Assembly (NCBI GenBank): GCA_963808165.1
Contig: CAWEET010000018.1
Coordinates: 1-64,000, forward strand
DNA: 64,000 nt
Source: Thiosocius sp963808165
GTDB taxonomy: Bacteria; Pseudomonadota; Gammaproteobacteria; Chromatiales; Chromatiaceae
Direction: 5' to 3'
The position numbers and the translations under genes are program-made. Within the stretch, counting starts at the first letter, position 1; each line of letters opens with the position of its first letter. The notes beneath the pieces were generated by a model. It saw nothing but the letters and a program-made list of their open reading frames with translations. It ran no database searches and was not told where the DNA came from. Of the stretch, positions 36,045 to 45,284 are shown one piece after another.

Positions 36045-36231
36045 GGCCGTGATCGGCCCAGTGAGACATCGGCTCTGCGAACAACGACGGCGGCCAGGCA
36101 ATCCGTAGCGGACGTTTCGAGCGTCGTCTACTTCATCATCGAGGCCGCGCGCAATGAAACGCTGATGTCGGATCGATGCGTCCGACGCGACGCTCAGGGT
36201 GTTTGCTGCTGGCGGCGGCGGAACTCATGGG

Positions 36232-37134
36232 TCATGCCCGCGGCAACCGCACAACAAGGCGATTGATCGGCATCGAAAAGCGCCCTAGGCCATCGCGTCC
36301 TTCACGCGCGAACAGAGATGCGATCTCGCGCAGCATCCGGGTGCGCGACGGCGGCGACAGCAAGAAGGCCGCATAAAAGAACCCCGCAGCCTCCTGCGCC
36401 AGCGCATACGGGGCACCGAGTTGCTTCACCACCGCCGCTTCGATGCGTATGTCGGCGCCGGGGAAGCTGTTCGCTACCAACTCCGTAAGCGCTGCCGTCG
36501 TGCGCACGCGTTGATCACCCAGATCGACCTCGCCGTAGTCGGGATACTCACGCTGTACCCAGCCGTAGATTAGGTGGTGCAGTTCGTCGTAACCCGATGC
36601 CGTGGACAACTCGCCATCGACGATTGCGGCAAGCATGCCGTTGGGGCGTAGCACACGCCGGAGCTCGGCCATGACAGGCTCGATCGGGTCCATCAACGTC
36701 AAAGCCCAGTGGCAGATCACGACATCGATGCTGTGGTCGGCGATGAACCTCATCTCCTGCGCCATGCCGCAATGCAGCACCACGGCCGGGTCCGGCACAC
36801 GCTTGCGCGCCAACGCCAACTCGTCGGCACTCATGTCGACACCGATCAGGGTGACACGCCCAGCGAAGCGCTCATGACACAGTGCAGTCAGCGCGCCGCT
36901 GCCGCAGGCCAAGTCCAGCAGGGTTCGATGTTTGGTGGGATCCACGACCTCGGCCAGCCATTCATAACTGTTGCGACCGCTTGCATCGCGACAGCGCGCG
37001 GCACAGGCCTCCGTGAAACCCGGGTGCTGCCGGTGTACCTCGAGCAGATGCTCGCGCAGCTCGGCACGGCTGGGCCGCTCACCCCGCCGAAGGCGCTTCG
37101 ACCAAGGCGTATCGACATTGATGACTTGCCGCAT
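36232..37134 (-). CDS. Class I SAM-dependent methyltransferase (last gene of EgtD-type cluster)
   Basis: 300 residues from the ATG at 37134 (GGAAGGA nine bases upstream); the frame stays open upstream without start signals. Rossmann methyltransferase fold: motif I LLDLACGSGALT, then VTLIGVDMSADELALAR, motif IV SIDVVICHWALTLM and ELRRVLRPNGMLAAIVDGE. SAM is the expected methyl donor; the substrate is unknown. It lies 41 bp after the MFS gene in a run of five same-strand genes headed by an EgtD homologue, so it probably acts on a product of that pathway. Confidence 0.8.
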   Translation of the reverse strand: MRQVINVDTPWSKRLRRGERPSRAELREHLLEVHRQHPGFTEACAARCRDASGRNSYEWLAEVVDPTKHRTLLDLACGSGALTALCHERFAGRVTLIGVDMSADELALARKRVPDPAVVLHCGMAQEMRFIADHSIDVVICHWALTLMDPIEPVMAELRRVLRPNGMLAAIVDGELSTASGYDELHHLIYGWVQREYPDYGEVDLGDQRVRTTAALTELVANSFPGADIRIEAAVVKQLGAPYALAQEAAGFFYAAFLLSPPSRTRMLREIASLFAREGRDGLGRFSMPINRLVVRLPRA

Positions 37135-37175
37135 GGTGTGGAGTCCTTCCAAAAAAGTTACGAAGCCCGACGGGA

Positions 37176-38438
37176 TTAGGTCAGTCGCGGCGCTGGTGGC
37201 GCATGATCGCGCAGCAGGCTCGGCAGCAGCAGCGCAAGGCCCAACGCGCTGGCACAAACCAACAGCGACAGCAGCAGTGCCTGTCGATCCAAGCCGATAC
37301 CCTGGTCGATGAGCCAACCCAAGGTGGCCGGCGCGAGTGCTGTTGCCAAGACCTGCAAGGCCACCGCTATGGCACGAATCGCGCCTAAGTGTGCCGTTCC
37401 ATACAGCTCCGCCCAGACGGCCCCGAACAAGATCGCAGCACCGCCCGCGGTTGCACCCATCAAGGCCATAAACCCGGCGGCCGTAACGATGGAATCACCG
37501 ATGCTCAGCAACGCCAGCCCAGCCGCCAGCGGCAGCAGGTAGAAAGGCAGGAGTCGTATTGCGCCGTAACGATCGATGAGCCAACCGCAGAGGAGCGCGA
37601 CTGCCGTTGCACTCGCGGCGTAAAGCGGATAGCAGGCTGCAAAGCCAGGCAGCGTCCAGGCCTTGATCTCGACCAGATGCACCTGATGAAAAAACACCCC
37701 GGTGATCACAAACGGGGCTGCCAAAAGTCCTGGCAGCAATCCGTAGAACCGGGCGTCGCGCAATACCTGCGCGCGTGTCCAAGAGCGTTCCTGGGGGTGT
37801 TGTGCCGACGGCCGCTGAGCTGGCGGCCTGATCAAGCCGTGGCTGCGCATCCCACGCCCCATCCACAACACGACCGGCATCAAGATCAGGACAACGGCGA
37901 TGCCTATGTCGACCCAGATCCAGCGCCACGTGAACTGTCCGAGCAGGAGGGCCATCAACATCGGAAAGACGGCTTCGCCAGCCGGATAGCCGAGGGAGAC
38001 AAGACCCAGTGCCCGACCCCGCTCGCGGACAAACCACCGGCCCACAAAGGTCATCGCCAGATGACTCGACATGCCTTGCCCGAATAGGCGCAGACCGAAC
38101 AGCCCGATACCTAGCCAAAGCACCGACTCGGCCCCCGCCAGCAAAAGCGCGGAGCCTGCCAGCGCCGCCAGGGTTAGGGCAGCGAGCATGGCTGGCTCGA
38201 CCCGATCCGCTGTTTTTCCGAGCCACACCAGTGTCAGTGCGCTCGCCAGCGTGGCGAGCGTGTACAACCCGCCGAAAGCGCCGTGACTCAGGTCGAGATC
38301 CGCCCGCAGCGCACCGGCGAACAGCGCGATGAAGTAGGTTTGGCCGACGCTGGAGCTGAACGTCAGCAGCAGGCCGAAACCGAGCGCGTGTGTTGCCCTC
38401 GCTCGCCCTGCTGATTGACGAAATGGTTGGGGGAGCAT
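37176..38438 (-). CDS. MFS transporter of the EgtD-type cluster
   Basis: About 420 residues (ATG at 38438; a longer frame starts at 38507). Twelve membrane helices in two halves with a central charged loop (PPAQRPSAQHPQERSWTRA), first-half loop GKTADRVEP and second-half loop GWLIDRYGAIRLL, typical of MFS carriers of the monocarboxylate/sugar-acid type. Its place between methyltransferase genes suggests export or uptake of the pathway product or precursor. Confidence 0.82.
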   Translation of the reverse strand: MLPQPFRQSAGRARATHALGFGLLLTFSSSVGQTYFIALFAGALRADLDLSHGAFGGLYTLATLASALTLVWLGKTADRVEPAMLAALTLAALAGSALLLAGAESVLWLGIGLFGLRLFGQGMSSHLAMTFVGRWFVRERGRALGLVSLGYPAGEAVFPMLMALLLGQFTWRWIWVDIGIAVVLILMPVVLWMGRGMRSHGLIRPPAQRPSAQHPQERSWTRAQVLRDARFYGLLPGLLAAPFVITGVFFHQVHLVEIKAWTLPGFAACYPLYAASATAVALLCGWLIDRYGAIRLLPFYLLPLAAGLALLSIGDSIVTAAGFMALMGATAGGAAILFGAVWAELYGTAHLGAIRAIAVALQVLATALAPATLGWLIDQGIGLDRQALLLSLLVCASALGLALLLPSLLRDHAPPAPRLT

Positions 38439-38528
38439 CGGCACACAGCGAATCCTTAAGCGAACAAGACTGCAGGTACGCTTGGCAAGAAGGATGAACT
38501 GCTGCACCGGGACACTGCTGTCGTTTCA

Positions 38529-39368
38529 TTACCGATCTGCTTGAATAAAGATCAGCTGGACCCGCTGTGCGAATCGCCACTCGTCATCGCGCCGGCAAGT
38601 CGCCAGGTAGTCGCCGGTGATGGGGTGATCCAACATCTGTTGCAAGCTGATGGAATCATCGAAAATGCAGCGCTGCAAGTAGCCTTCCACCTGTTCCCAC
38701 TGTGCCGAGGAGGCACCGTTCTCGTAGTTGATCTCCAGCGTCTCGACATTCGCACCGATTTGCCGCAGCGCCGCGATGATCTGCTCGGCAGTGGTGTAGG
38801 GCGTGCCTTGGCCGTCACGAAAGGCGTCGAGATAGTGGCGATAGAAGCGAAGATAATGCGCATCGGCACTGGCATGGGCGATGAAGCCGACGTCGCCGGC
38901 GGCCTGTAAGAAGCGCTCCAGGCCCGCCTGCAACTCGTCGGCCGGCAGTGCATAAAGGGCATGCGTGGCCCATACGATATCGAAGGCACCACACTGGCAA
39001 TCGAGTGCCTGCAGCGTCGAGACATATTCCCGGCCTGGGACAAAAGGCGGAGCCAAGGCGCGCCGCGCCTCGGCGACGGAGAACTCTGCGGGGTCGAGCA
39101 GCGCGTAGTCGATGGGTTGGATCGCGGCCGCGGCGACGTTGGCGTGCCGAACCAAGGCGCTGGGGAACTTGCCCGAGCCACAGGCGACGTCCAGCAGACG
39201 TAATGGGCGATCACCCGCCTGTTGCTGCCGCCCTTTCAGCCAAGCCTTCCAGTCCATGGCCTCGGCAAGGTGGCGATAGTCGACCGTCGCAAGGGCATAG
39301 AATGCCTCCATCTCAGCCCGGCCGGCCTCGCTCCAATGCTCGCAGCTGCGCTCAAAGGTGTCAGACAT
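38529..39368 (-). CDS. Class I SAM-dependent methyltransferase (middle gene of cluster)
   Basis: 279 residues. Motif I RLLDVACGSGKFPSALVRH, an acidic strand-end YALLDPAEFSVAEAR, and motif IV GAFDIVWATHALYALP. The C-terminal third is rich in aromatic residues (YEN, WEQVEGYLQRC) that could shape a substrate pocket. Its start overlaps the dioxygenase stop by 8 bp, so translation is coupled. Substrate unknown; the context suggests a histidine- or betaine-derived small molecule. Confidence 0.8.
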   Translation of the reverse strand: MSDTFERSCEHWSEAGRAEMEAFYALATVDYRHLAEAMDWKAWLKGRQQQAGDRPLRLLDVACGSGKFPSALVRHANVAAAAIQPIDYALLDPAEFSVAEARRALAPPFVPGREYVSTLQALDCQCGAFDIVWATHALYALPADELQAGLERFLQAAGDVGFIAHASADAHYLRFYRHYLDAFRDGQGTPYTTAEQIIAALRQIGANVETLEINYENGASSAQWEQVEGYLQRCIFDDSISLQQMLDHPITGDYLATCRRDDEWRFAQRVQLIFIQADR

Positions 39369-40386
39369 AGGGTGGTAACTCCGCCGGCCAGCAGACCGGA
39401 TTCAGCGCGCTGGCGGCGATGTCGCCGGGTTCCGTATCGGGTATGAACTTCCGCCAATCCCCGGACACCATGGTTGGTGCGTCGACGACGCGCGCGCCGT
39501 CGGCATAGTAGGTGTTGGCCAGGACGATGCGGCTTTGTCGAGTGCGATTCGCAGCGGCCGTGTGGAAGCAGAGATTATGGTGGAAGCTGACCTCGCCAAT
39601 CTCAAAGGGCTCGTCGTCGACAGCGACAGCATGGTCGCGGAAGACCTCGGCCACATGGCGGTCGTAGCTGGTGTTGAACTTGTTGAAGGCGATGTCTTCC
39701 ACGAGTTTGTAGACGTCGATCGGCCGGGCGAAGGCCAGTGGCCCCATCGCCGGGGAAATGGGCTGCGCGGGGATCCAAGCCGTCACCACGTCCTGGGTGG
39801 CCAGCGGAAAGTGATGGTCGTCATAGTGCCACGGGGTGCGCCCGCAGCCGGGCTCCTTGGACATAGCGTTGTCGTGGTAGAGGCGCATGCGCGGCACATC
39901 GAGCAGATCGGCGGCGATCTTCGCAATCCGAGGGCTGAGCACGTAGTCGCGCAGCACTCGATTTTGCAGCCACGCCAACTCCACACTGAGAAAGCGCTCC
40001 CTGGTGCCGCCGTCGAGGACGGTGTCGAAAGTGGTGCTGAGCAGTTCGACGAGTTCTTGCCGAAGGCGCAGGGTCGCCGCCGGCGAGAGCACGCCGCGCA
40101 GCTTGATGAAGCCATTGTCGCGAAAGAACGCCCGCTCGGCGACCGACACCGGAAACAATGTGCGCAACTCTTCGGCGACGGCATTCTCGTCGATGTCTGG
40201 AACCAACGGCAGTGGGTCGGCGTCGTGCAACCTACCCACCGGATCACCGCCATTGTCGGCAAGCGTAAGATACCAATCCCACCAAGCCTGATTGTCCTGC
40301 TCCCAGGGTTGGTCGACATCGCTGCGCCGCGCGTTCTCGCCGACCAGCCTGGGGCTGGGTTGAGCATTCTCGCGGGGTGGGGTCAT
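39361..40386 (-). CDS. Phytanoyl-CoA dioxygenase (PhyH) family Fe(II)/2-oxoglutarate oxygenase
   Basis: 341 residues. The iron triad is visible: His187-x-Asp189 (PWHYDDHHFP) and His275 (LCFHTAAANRTRQSR), with an Arg five to eleven residues after it that would bind 2-oxoglutarate. FIKLRGVLSPAATL near residue 93 is the family's N-terminal marker. This family includes ectoine hydroxylase and other small-molecule hydroxylases, so hydroxylation or desaturation of the cluster's intermediate is likely. The start overlaps the EgtD-type gene by 4 bp and the end overlaps the next methyltransferase by 8 bp. Confidence 0.83.
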   Translation of the reverse strand: MTPPRENAQPSPRLVGENARRSDVDQPWEQDNQAWWDWYLTLADNGGDPVGRLHDADPLPLVPDIDENAVAEELRTLFPVSVAERAFFRDNGFIKLRGVLSPAATLRLRQELVELLSTTFDTVLDGGTRERFLSVELAWLQNRVLRDYVLSPRIAKIAADLLDVPRMRLYHDNAMSKEPGCGRTPWHYDDHHFPLATQDVVTAWIPAQPISPAMGPLAFARPIDVYKLVEDIAFNKFNTSYDRHVAEVFRDHAVAVDDEPFEIGEVSFHHNLCFHTAAANRTRQSRIVLANTYYADGARVVDAPTMVSGDWRKFIPDTEPGDIAASALNPVCWPAELPPYV

Positions 40387-41429
40387 CCGCGCCAGACCAG
40401 ACAGTGCACGCTGAATAGCGGGGCCTGATCACTGTCGGCATCGATGTCGGTCCAGACCTGCTCCGGCACGAAGCCGGCGCGACGGGCCAGGCGATGAAAA
40501 CCTTCGATGCTGTACTTGTAGGAGCATTCGGTATGCATCGATTCCCCTTCGCGAAATGCGAAGCTGCGACCGGCGACGGAAACGTGCTGCTCCCGAGTGC
40601 TGATCAAGTGCATCTCGATGCGGCTCAGCTCGGGGTTGAACCAAGCGCTGTGGCGGAAGCCGGTTAGGTCAAAGTCGGCGTCCAACTCGCGATTGATGCG
40701 GGCAAGCAGATTCAGGTTGAAGTCTGCGGTGACGCCGTCTGCATCGTTGTAGGCGGCCTCCAGGACCTGATGCTCCTTGACCAGGTCGACTCCAACCAGC
40801 AGACGTCCGTCCGAACCCAACAGATCGCCGATTCGGCGAAGGAAGCGCTCGGCCTCCGGCGGCTCGAAGTTGCCGACGGACGACCCCGGAAAAAAGGCCG
40901 CGCATGGATGCTCATGGTCGTCCACCGGCAGCCGGAACGGCACCGAGTAATCTGCGCACACGGCATGCACTTGCAGCGACGGGAAGGTCGCGGCCAGGGC
41001 CTCGGCGGATTGCAGAAGATGGTCCTTGGAGATATCAACCGGCATGTAGACCGCGGGCCGGAGCGCCTCCAGCAGGACGCGAATCTTCAGACTGCTGCCG
41101 CTGCCCAACTCGACCAGCAGCGCGTCACGCCCTAGGTACTCCGCCATGGCCGCCCCATGGCGGCGCAAGATGCCGATCTCGGTGCGGGTGGGGTAGTACT
41201 CGGGTAGCTCGCAGATAGCATCGAACAAGTGCGACCCATGGGCGTCGTAGAAATATTTCGGCGACAGACGCTTCTGCGGGAGCGCCAGGCCATTGAGTAC
41301 ATCCGCGCGCATGTCCGCTGGCGTCGGATGCATGTCGTGAAAGTGGACCTTCGCCTTTGCATCGTCGGCGTCGGTCTGCCGCGTAAACGTTTCGCTGGAT
41401 CTACCCGTCGGGTTTGATTGATCGCGCAT
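40383..41429 (-). CDS. egtD: EgtD-type L-histidine N-alpha-methyltransferase
   Basis: 348 residues from the ATG at 41429; the frame is open to 41840 but that part is not family-like. EgtD makes hercynine (trimethylhistidine) from histidine and three SAM. Fold markers: YDAHGSHLFDAICELPEYYP, LVELGSGSSLK, MPVDISKDHL. Residues that bind histidine in mycobacterial EgtD appear at matching spacing: Asn187 (GSSVGNF, Asn166), Tyr227 (AYNDADGVT, Tyr206), Glu301 and Ser303 (HTECSYKY, Glu282/Ser284). So the substrate is probably histidine or a close analogue. First gene of the five-gene run; no EgtB sulfoxide synthase is present, and the neighbours differ from ergothioneine loci. Confidence 0.85.
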   Translation of the reverse strand: MRDQSNPTGRSSETFTRQTDADDAKAKVHFHDMHPTPADMRADVLNGLALPQKRLSPKYFYDAHGSHLFDAICELPEYYPTRTEIGILRRHGAAMAEYLGRDALLVELGSGSSLKIRVLLEALRPAVYMPVDISKDHLLQSAEALAATFPSLQVHAVCADYSVPFRLPVDDHEHPCAAFFPGSSVGNFEPPEAERFLRRIGDLLGSDGRLLVGVDLVKEHQVLEAAYNDADGVTADFNLNLLARINRELDADFDLTGFRHSAWFNPELSRIEMHLISTREQHVSVAGRSFAFREGESMHTECSYKYSIEGFHRLARRAGFVPEQVWTDIDADSDQAPLFSVHCLVWRG

Positions 41430-41876
41430 CGTCGGTGGTTTCTTTCGGATCGCGATGACGCGGCGAGTTGCCGTCGCTCGCGCGGACCCGTGGTTTGGGG
41501 CTGATCGGGAATAGGAGACCAGTAGTGCGGCGTTCACGCCAAATAGTGTTCGAGTAGTATACCCAAATCGGGCGAGTGTTGGCCGTTTGCTCGACTGCGG
41601 ACCTCGGCCCGGGAAACAACAGCGGCTGCACATGGCCGGGAAGAGACAAAGAAGCCGCCCCTGCGTGAAAGCCCGAGCGTAGCACTCGGGCATGAGTCCG
41701 CAGGCAACACAGGGCCGTCCTACAGGGATTGCTGAAAAGAGTGCCAGGGTGCTTTTCAACACCCCAGCAGCATCGCCGATTTCCGAGGCAGAGCGGTTTT
41801 CAAAGTCGACTAGGGAAGCATTTGGGGCAGGTCGATCCAAACTGCCCCCTTCGATTGCATCGCCGCCAGCGTGTGT
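41430..41876. other. Promoter region of the EgtD-type cluster, with hairpins
   Basis: No gene supported. Contains CCCGAG / CTCGGG (about 41671-41689) and TGAAAAG / CTTTTCA (about 41727-41757) inverted repeats, either of which could terminate or attenuate transcription. Confidence 0.4.
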
Positions 41877-42779
41877 TCAGGCCGACCTCGACGTCAAACC
41901 GACCTTGGCTTTGCCGAATAGGGTCTTCTCGCCAATGAGCCAGTAAGTGATGCCCAACGCGATCACAACGGCCGCCGTGCCGACCATGTATTCAGGCTCG
42001 ACCTTTTCGAAGTCCAGGATGATGACTTTCCGCGCAATGGCCATCAGGGCCGTCGATATCACCAGCCGTATGTGAATCACATCATCGCGGAGGTATAGCG
42101 TGATATTCATAAAGATCTCGATCGCGATCAGTACCGTGAGAAACGCGCCGAACGTTACAATAATGTCGCGCGCTCGGTAGTCCTCCAAGCTGGGCTGGAG
42201 GACCTCCGTGTAGATGACATAGGCAACGTCTATGACGCCCCAAAGGATTGTGAAGACCATCAATACCGCCAGCACGCGCACTGCGGTACGAATGACGCGA
42301 TTGGACAGCTGGATGAGTGGGTCGGATTCTTCGAGGGACAACTCTTCCTGCCCCATCTTTCTTCTGTTTTCTTTGCGGAAATGAGCCATCAGCGATTGCA
42401 CTACACCGGCATGACCGCTTAGGTAGTCAAGATTGAAGTCGCCTGCGTTGAACTCGGGCAATTCCGTGATGCCGCGCAGGTCGCTGTCGGCGAGCCGTTT
42501 GAAGCTCATGTTCCATCCAGCGTACTCCCGCTTCTCAATCCGCCGGCGTGACAGCAAATTGATATTGGTATGCCGGGTATCTCCCTCGATGCGATCGAGG
42601 AGTTCGTCGATGACGCGGTCTTCTCCCTCAAGCACCTGAAGGAACGTCTCGTTGCTGTACAACAGCATACCGGTAACGCCTTGTGCTGCATTGTATTCAC
42701 GACATTCTTCGAGCAGTCGCGACAGGTCTACCGTCGACATCGGCGATGTAGTTGAACTGATATAAGAAACTTGAATCAT
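41877..42779 (-). CDS. BLUF blue-light sensor fused to a PsiE-type membrane domain
   Basis: 300 residues from the ATG at 42779, which gives the standard BLUF start MIQVSYISS. Residues 1-95 are a BLUF flavin domain; all key positions match AppA spacing: Tyr6, Asn30, Gln48 (FLQVLEG), Trp89 and Met91 (WNMSF). A linker (about 100-165) leads to four membrane helices of the PsiE (phosphate-starvation-inducible E) type (VLAVLMVFTILWGVIDVAYV; FGAFLTVLIAIEIFMNI; LVISTALMAIARKVIILDF; VVIALGITYWLIG). FAD photochemistry in the cytosolic domain would signal to the membrane part, whose activity is unknown. GAGGAGAC lies 15-20 bases upstream. Likely monocistronic. Confidence 0.85.
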   Translation of the reverse strand: MIQVSYISSTTSPMSTVDLSRLLEECREYNAAQGVTGMLLYSNETFLQVLEGEDRVIDELLDRIEGDTRHTNINLLSRRRIEKREYAGWNMSFKRLADSDLRGITELPEFNAGDFNLDYLSGHAGVVQSLMAHFRKENRRKMGQEELSLEESDPLIQLSNRVIRTAVRVLAVLMVFTILWGVIDVAYVIYTEVLQPSLEDYRARDIIVTFGAFLTVLIAIEIFMNITLYLRDDVIHIRLVISTALMAIARKVIILDFEKVEPEYMVGTAAVVIALGITYWLIGEKTLFGKAKVGLTSRSA

Positions 42780-43185
42780 GCGACTTTCATGTCTCCTCTG
42801 AAGCCCCGGCACGGCCAAGGGGCAAAGCCAAGTCACCCCAACGCTTGTTTACGATTGCTGGTCCGATTCAATCGGTAACTGCTCGCCACGTCTGCAAATC
42901 CACTTTAACGGATCACGCATGTGCGGACTGTGCGCTCTCGAATTGCTAGGGCCTCGATGCCGGCAATATCTACTCACTCGCTTCGCATCGTAGCTCAGCC
43001 CGCGGTGATTTTTCGTTGGTTCGGAAGCGCGAAAACACAGCGGCGATGGGATTTTCGCGATACAAAGTCCGACAAACACACCACAGCCATATTACGGATA
43101 CCGACCGCTTATGGCTGGAAGCGCCCTTTCCCGAATCCAGAACTGTAAAGAAGTCTGACAGTCGGGACACGGTTACCGCTATGGC
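42780..43185. other. Gene-free stretch
   Basis: No supported gene on either strand; frames on both strands lack start signals. It leads into a dispersed-repeat copy. Confidence 0.35.
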
Positions 43186-43580
43186 CGATTATGGCCGAAA
43201 GGTCAGCTTACGAGAGCGGACCATCGCATTGTGCGCCGCAACAGGCCGGAGTTGACCCACTGCGGCCAGTACGATGGCGCCCGGTGAACGGCAGGTCCGT
43301 AAACGATTCTGTTGAAAAACTTCAAACCGCCGACGATGACAAAAACAAACCTTCACGACAGTGTCGTTAAATGAAAAATTCCGCATCAAGTTCCGTCTAA
43401 CAACGCTCTCGCACACGAAAATCGGATCTTGTTTCGGACCGTTTCAGAAGTACCGAGTGTTTCAACAGAATCTAAACAGGAACAGCCATTCCCCGGCTTG
43501 GCAATCCCGCCGTTGGGATGCTTGGCACTACCAGGTCGGCTAAATCGTGCTGTCGGCCACAAACGGACGTCCAGCTATAG
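43186..43580 (+). repeat. Dispersed palindrome-core repeat split by a small inserted element
   Basis: Left part has GGTCAGCTTACGAGAGCGG, core TTGTGCGCCGCAACA (43229-43243), GGAGTTGACCCACTGC and GGCGCCCGGTGAACGGCAGG. After the 168-bp insertion it resumes with AACAGGAACAGCCATTCCCC, GGCAATCCCGCCG and CGGCTAAATCG. A further core-like piece follows near 43600-43635. Confidence 0.88.
43305..43472. mobile_element. 168-bp MITE-like element inside the repeat
   Basis: Terminal inverted repeats GATTCTGTTGAAAAAC and GTGTTTCAACAGAATC (one mismatch in 16), flanked by TAAAC on both sides (43300-43304 and 43473-43477), which looks like a 5-bp target duplication. Removing it restores the GTAAACAGGAAC sequence of uninterrupted copies. 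No coding sequence inside; lower GC than its surroundings. Confidence 0.82.
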
Positions 43581-43731
43581 ATTGCAACAACAACATTTAG
43601 CGGATGGAATCGTGCGGCGCATGGTTTCGTGACATTGGGCTCAACTGATCGTTCTCAGAATCCGCCCCGACAGGAAATTCTGTTGCCCGGCGTTAGAATA
43701 CCGGCTAGCCAAACGACGATCGGAGCCTCTC

Positions 43732-45177
43732 GTGCCTGCAGTATCCAGAATCCGCAAGACCAAGATTATTGCCACGATCGGACCAGCGAGCGATTCGTTG
43801 GCGATCCTGGAGGCCATGATCCGGGCCGGTATGAACGTGGCCCGCCTGAATCTCTCTCACGGCAGCTTTGCAGACCACGAAGAGCGTATGGAGCGCATCC
43901 GATCAGTGGCATCCCGCATGGGCGCGCAGGTTGCCGTCATGGTGGATACCCGTGGCATCGAAATCCGTACCGGGAAACTGGAAGGCAGCAAGGCGGAGCT
44001 CACCGCCGGGGGACCTTTCATCCTCTACACCGATGGCCACACCGGTGACCATACAGGGGTATCCGTATCCAACCGCAGCCTTCCCGAGGAGGTACAACCG
44101 GGCACTCCCATCCTGCTGGACGACGGCGCCATGGAATTGGAGGTGACCAGCGTGGAAGCAGAGTGCATTCATTGCAAGGTGATTCACGGCGGCCTGCTGC
44201 GCGAGAACAAGAGCGTCAACCTGCCGGAAACCGAATTGGCCCTCTCCTCCGTGAGCCCCGAGTACCGCGAAGACGTGGTCAGAGAATTGACCTTCGCGGC
44301 GGAGAACGACGTCGACTACCTGGCCGCCTCCTTCGTGCAGAATGCGGCAGACATCCGCCGCATGCGCGAGATACTGCTCGGTTACGAGCGAAAGATACCC
44401 ATCATCGCCAAGATCGAAAACCGTGCCGGGCTGGGGAACCTGGAGGAAATCGTCGAGGCGGCCGACGGCGTCATGGTCGCCCGCGGTGACTTGGGGGTGG
44501 AGTTGCCTCTGGCGGACGTGCCGGGATTCCAAAAAAAGATCATCCGCACCACAGTCAGCAGCGGCAAGCCGGTCATCACTGCGACCGAAATGCTGGCATC
44601 CATGGAACGTAACCCCAAGCCCACCCGGGCCGAAGCCAGCGACGTGGCCAACGCCATCTTGGACGGCAGTTCGGCTGTGATGCTGTCAGGCGAGACGGCC
44701 ATGGGAAAATACCCTGTCGAGTCAGTGCGGACAATGGCCACCCTGGCCATCCGCGCTGAGGGCTTCCTGCGCGAGTACGGCTATCTGCAGAAGATCGTGC
44801 CCAATCCCTCCAACCGGGTCACCGAGGCCATCGCTCGCTACGCGGTGCAGATGGCCGACAGTCTGGAAGCAGCTGCCATCTTCAGTATCACCGACACTGG
44901 TTTCACCTCGCGGTTGGTCTCCAAGCACCGCCCGGACTGCCCCATCCTGGCCATTACCCACTCCAAGCTTGTGGCGCGCCGGCTGGCCATGAACTGGGGG
45001 GTAACCCCGATCCGCTACGATGACGGTGACGACGATGAGGCCAAGCTGGTCCATGCGCTACAGGAGGCGCGTCGTATGGGTTTTGTCTCGACAGGCGACA
45101 CGGTTGTGGTCACCTCCGGATACCAGCAGACAACCGGCGGCACGGACCTGATCCGGGTCGTTACGGTGGAGGGGTAA
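43732..45177 (+). CDS. pyk: Pyruvate kinase
   Basis: 481 residues from a GTG start with GGAG seven bases upstream. It converts phosphoenolpyruvate and ADP to pyruvate and ATP, the last step of glycolysis. Visible: N-terminal TKIIATIGPAS, LNLSHGSFADHE, active-site stretch IPIIAKIENRAG, GVMVARGDLGVELPL, ITATEMLASM and the C-terminal allosteric domain (residues about 345-481). The length is normal and no damage is seen. Located between two repeat or mobile elements as a single-gene unit. Confidence 0.95.
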   Translation: MPAVSRIRKTKIIATIGPASDSLAILEAMIRAGMNVARLNLSHGSFADHEERMERIRSVASRMGAQVAVMVDTRGIEIRTGKLEGSKAELTAGGPFILYTDGHTGDHTGVSVSNRSLPEEVQPGTPILLDDGAMELEVTSVEAECIHCKVIHGGLLRENKSVNLPETELALSSVSPEYREDVVRELTFAAENDVDYLAASFVQNAADIRRMREILLGYERKIPIIAKIENRAGLGNLEEIVEAADGVMVARGDLGVELPLADVPGFQKKIIRTTVSSGKPVITATEMLASMERNPKPTRAEASDVANAILDGSSAVMLSGETAMGKYPVESVRTMATLAIRAEGFLREYGYLQKIVPNPSNRVTEAIARYAVQMADSLEAAAIFSITDTGFTSRLVSKHRPDCPILAITHSKLVARRLAMNWGVTPIRYDDGDDDEAKLVHALQEARRMGFVSTGDTVVVTSGYQQTTGGTDLIRVVTVEG

Positions 45178-45284
45178 GGTGCTGACCGGCCCTCATCAAT
45201 TGACGCCAAAAGATGGATGAGATTTGCAGAAAAATCTTGAAATTTGGAAACTAGGCCGACCATGCGCGCCTTTTGGCCGAAACG

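Larger units (their letters stand above)
35095..36062. mobile_element. Recombinase-carrying member of the dispersed repeat family, copy 1 (intact gene)
   Basis: Left arm (CCCGAGTGCGAGCCGATCTG, CCGCAATGCGCATATTGCTG, GACCGTCAGGTGATGGCCGG) as in the non-coding repeats; then a 40-bp palindrome; the minus-strand recombinase gene; and a right arm with GATCGATAGCGGACCCTGG, the perfect core TGTTGC-ggc-GCAACA (36030-36044) and GGCCGTGATCGGCCCA. The second element at 45.3-46.3 kb has the same order and orientation. Confidence 0.8.

Noticed and set aside
36232..41429. Ergothioneine biosynthesis operon
   Set aside because: Only the EgtD homologue is present; no EgtB, EgtC or EgtE, and the oxygenase and methyltransferases are not ergothioneine enzymes.
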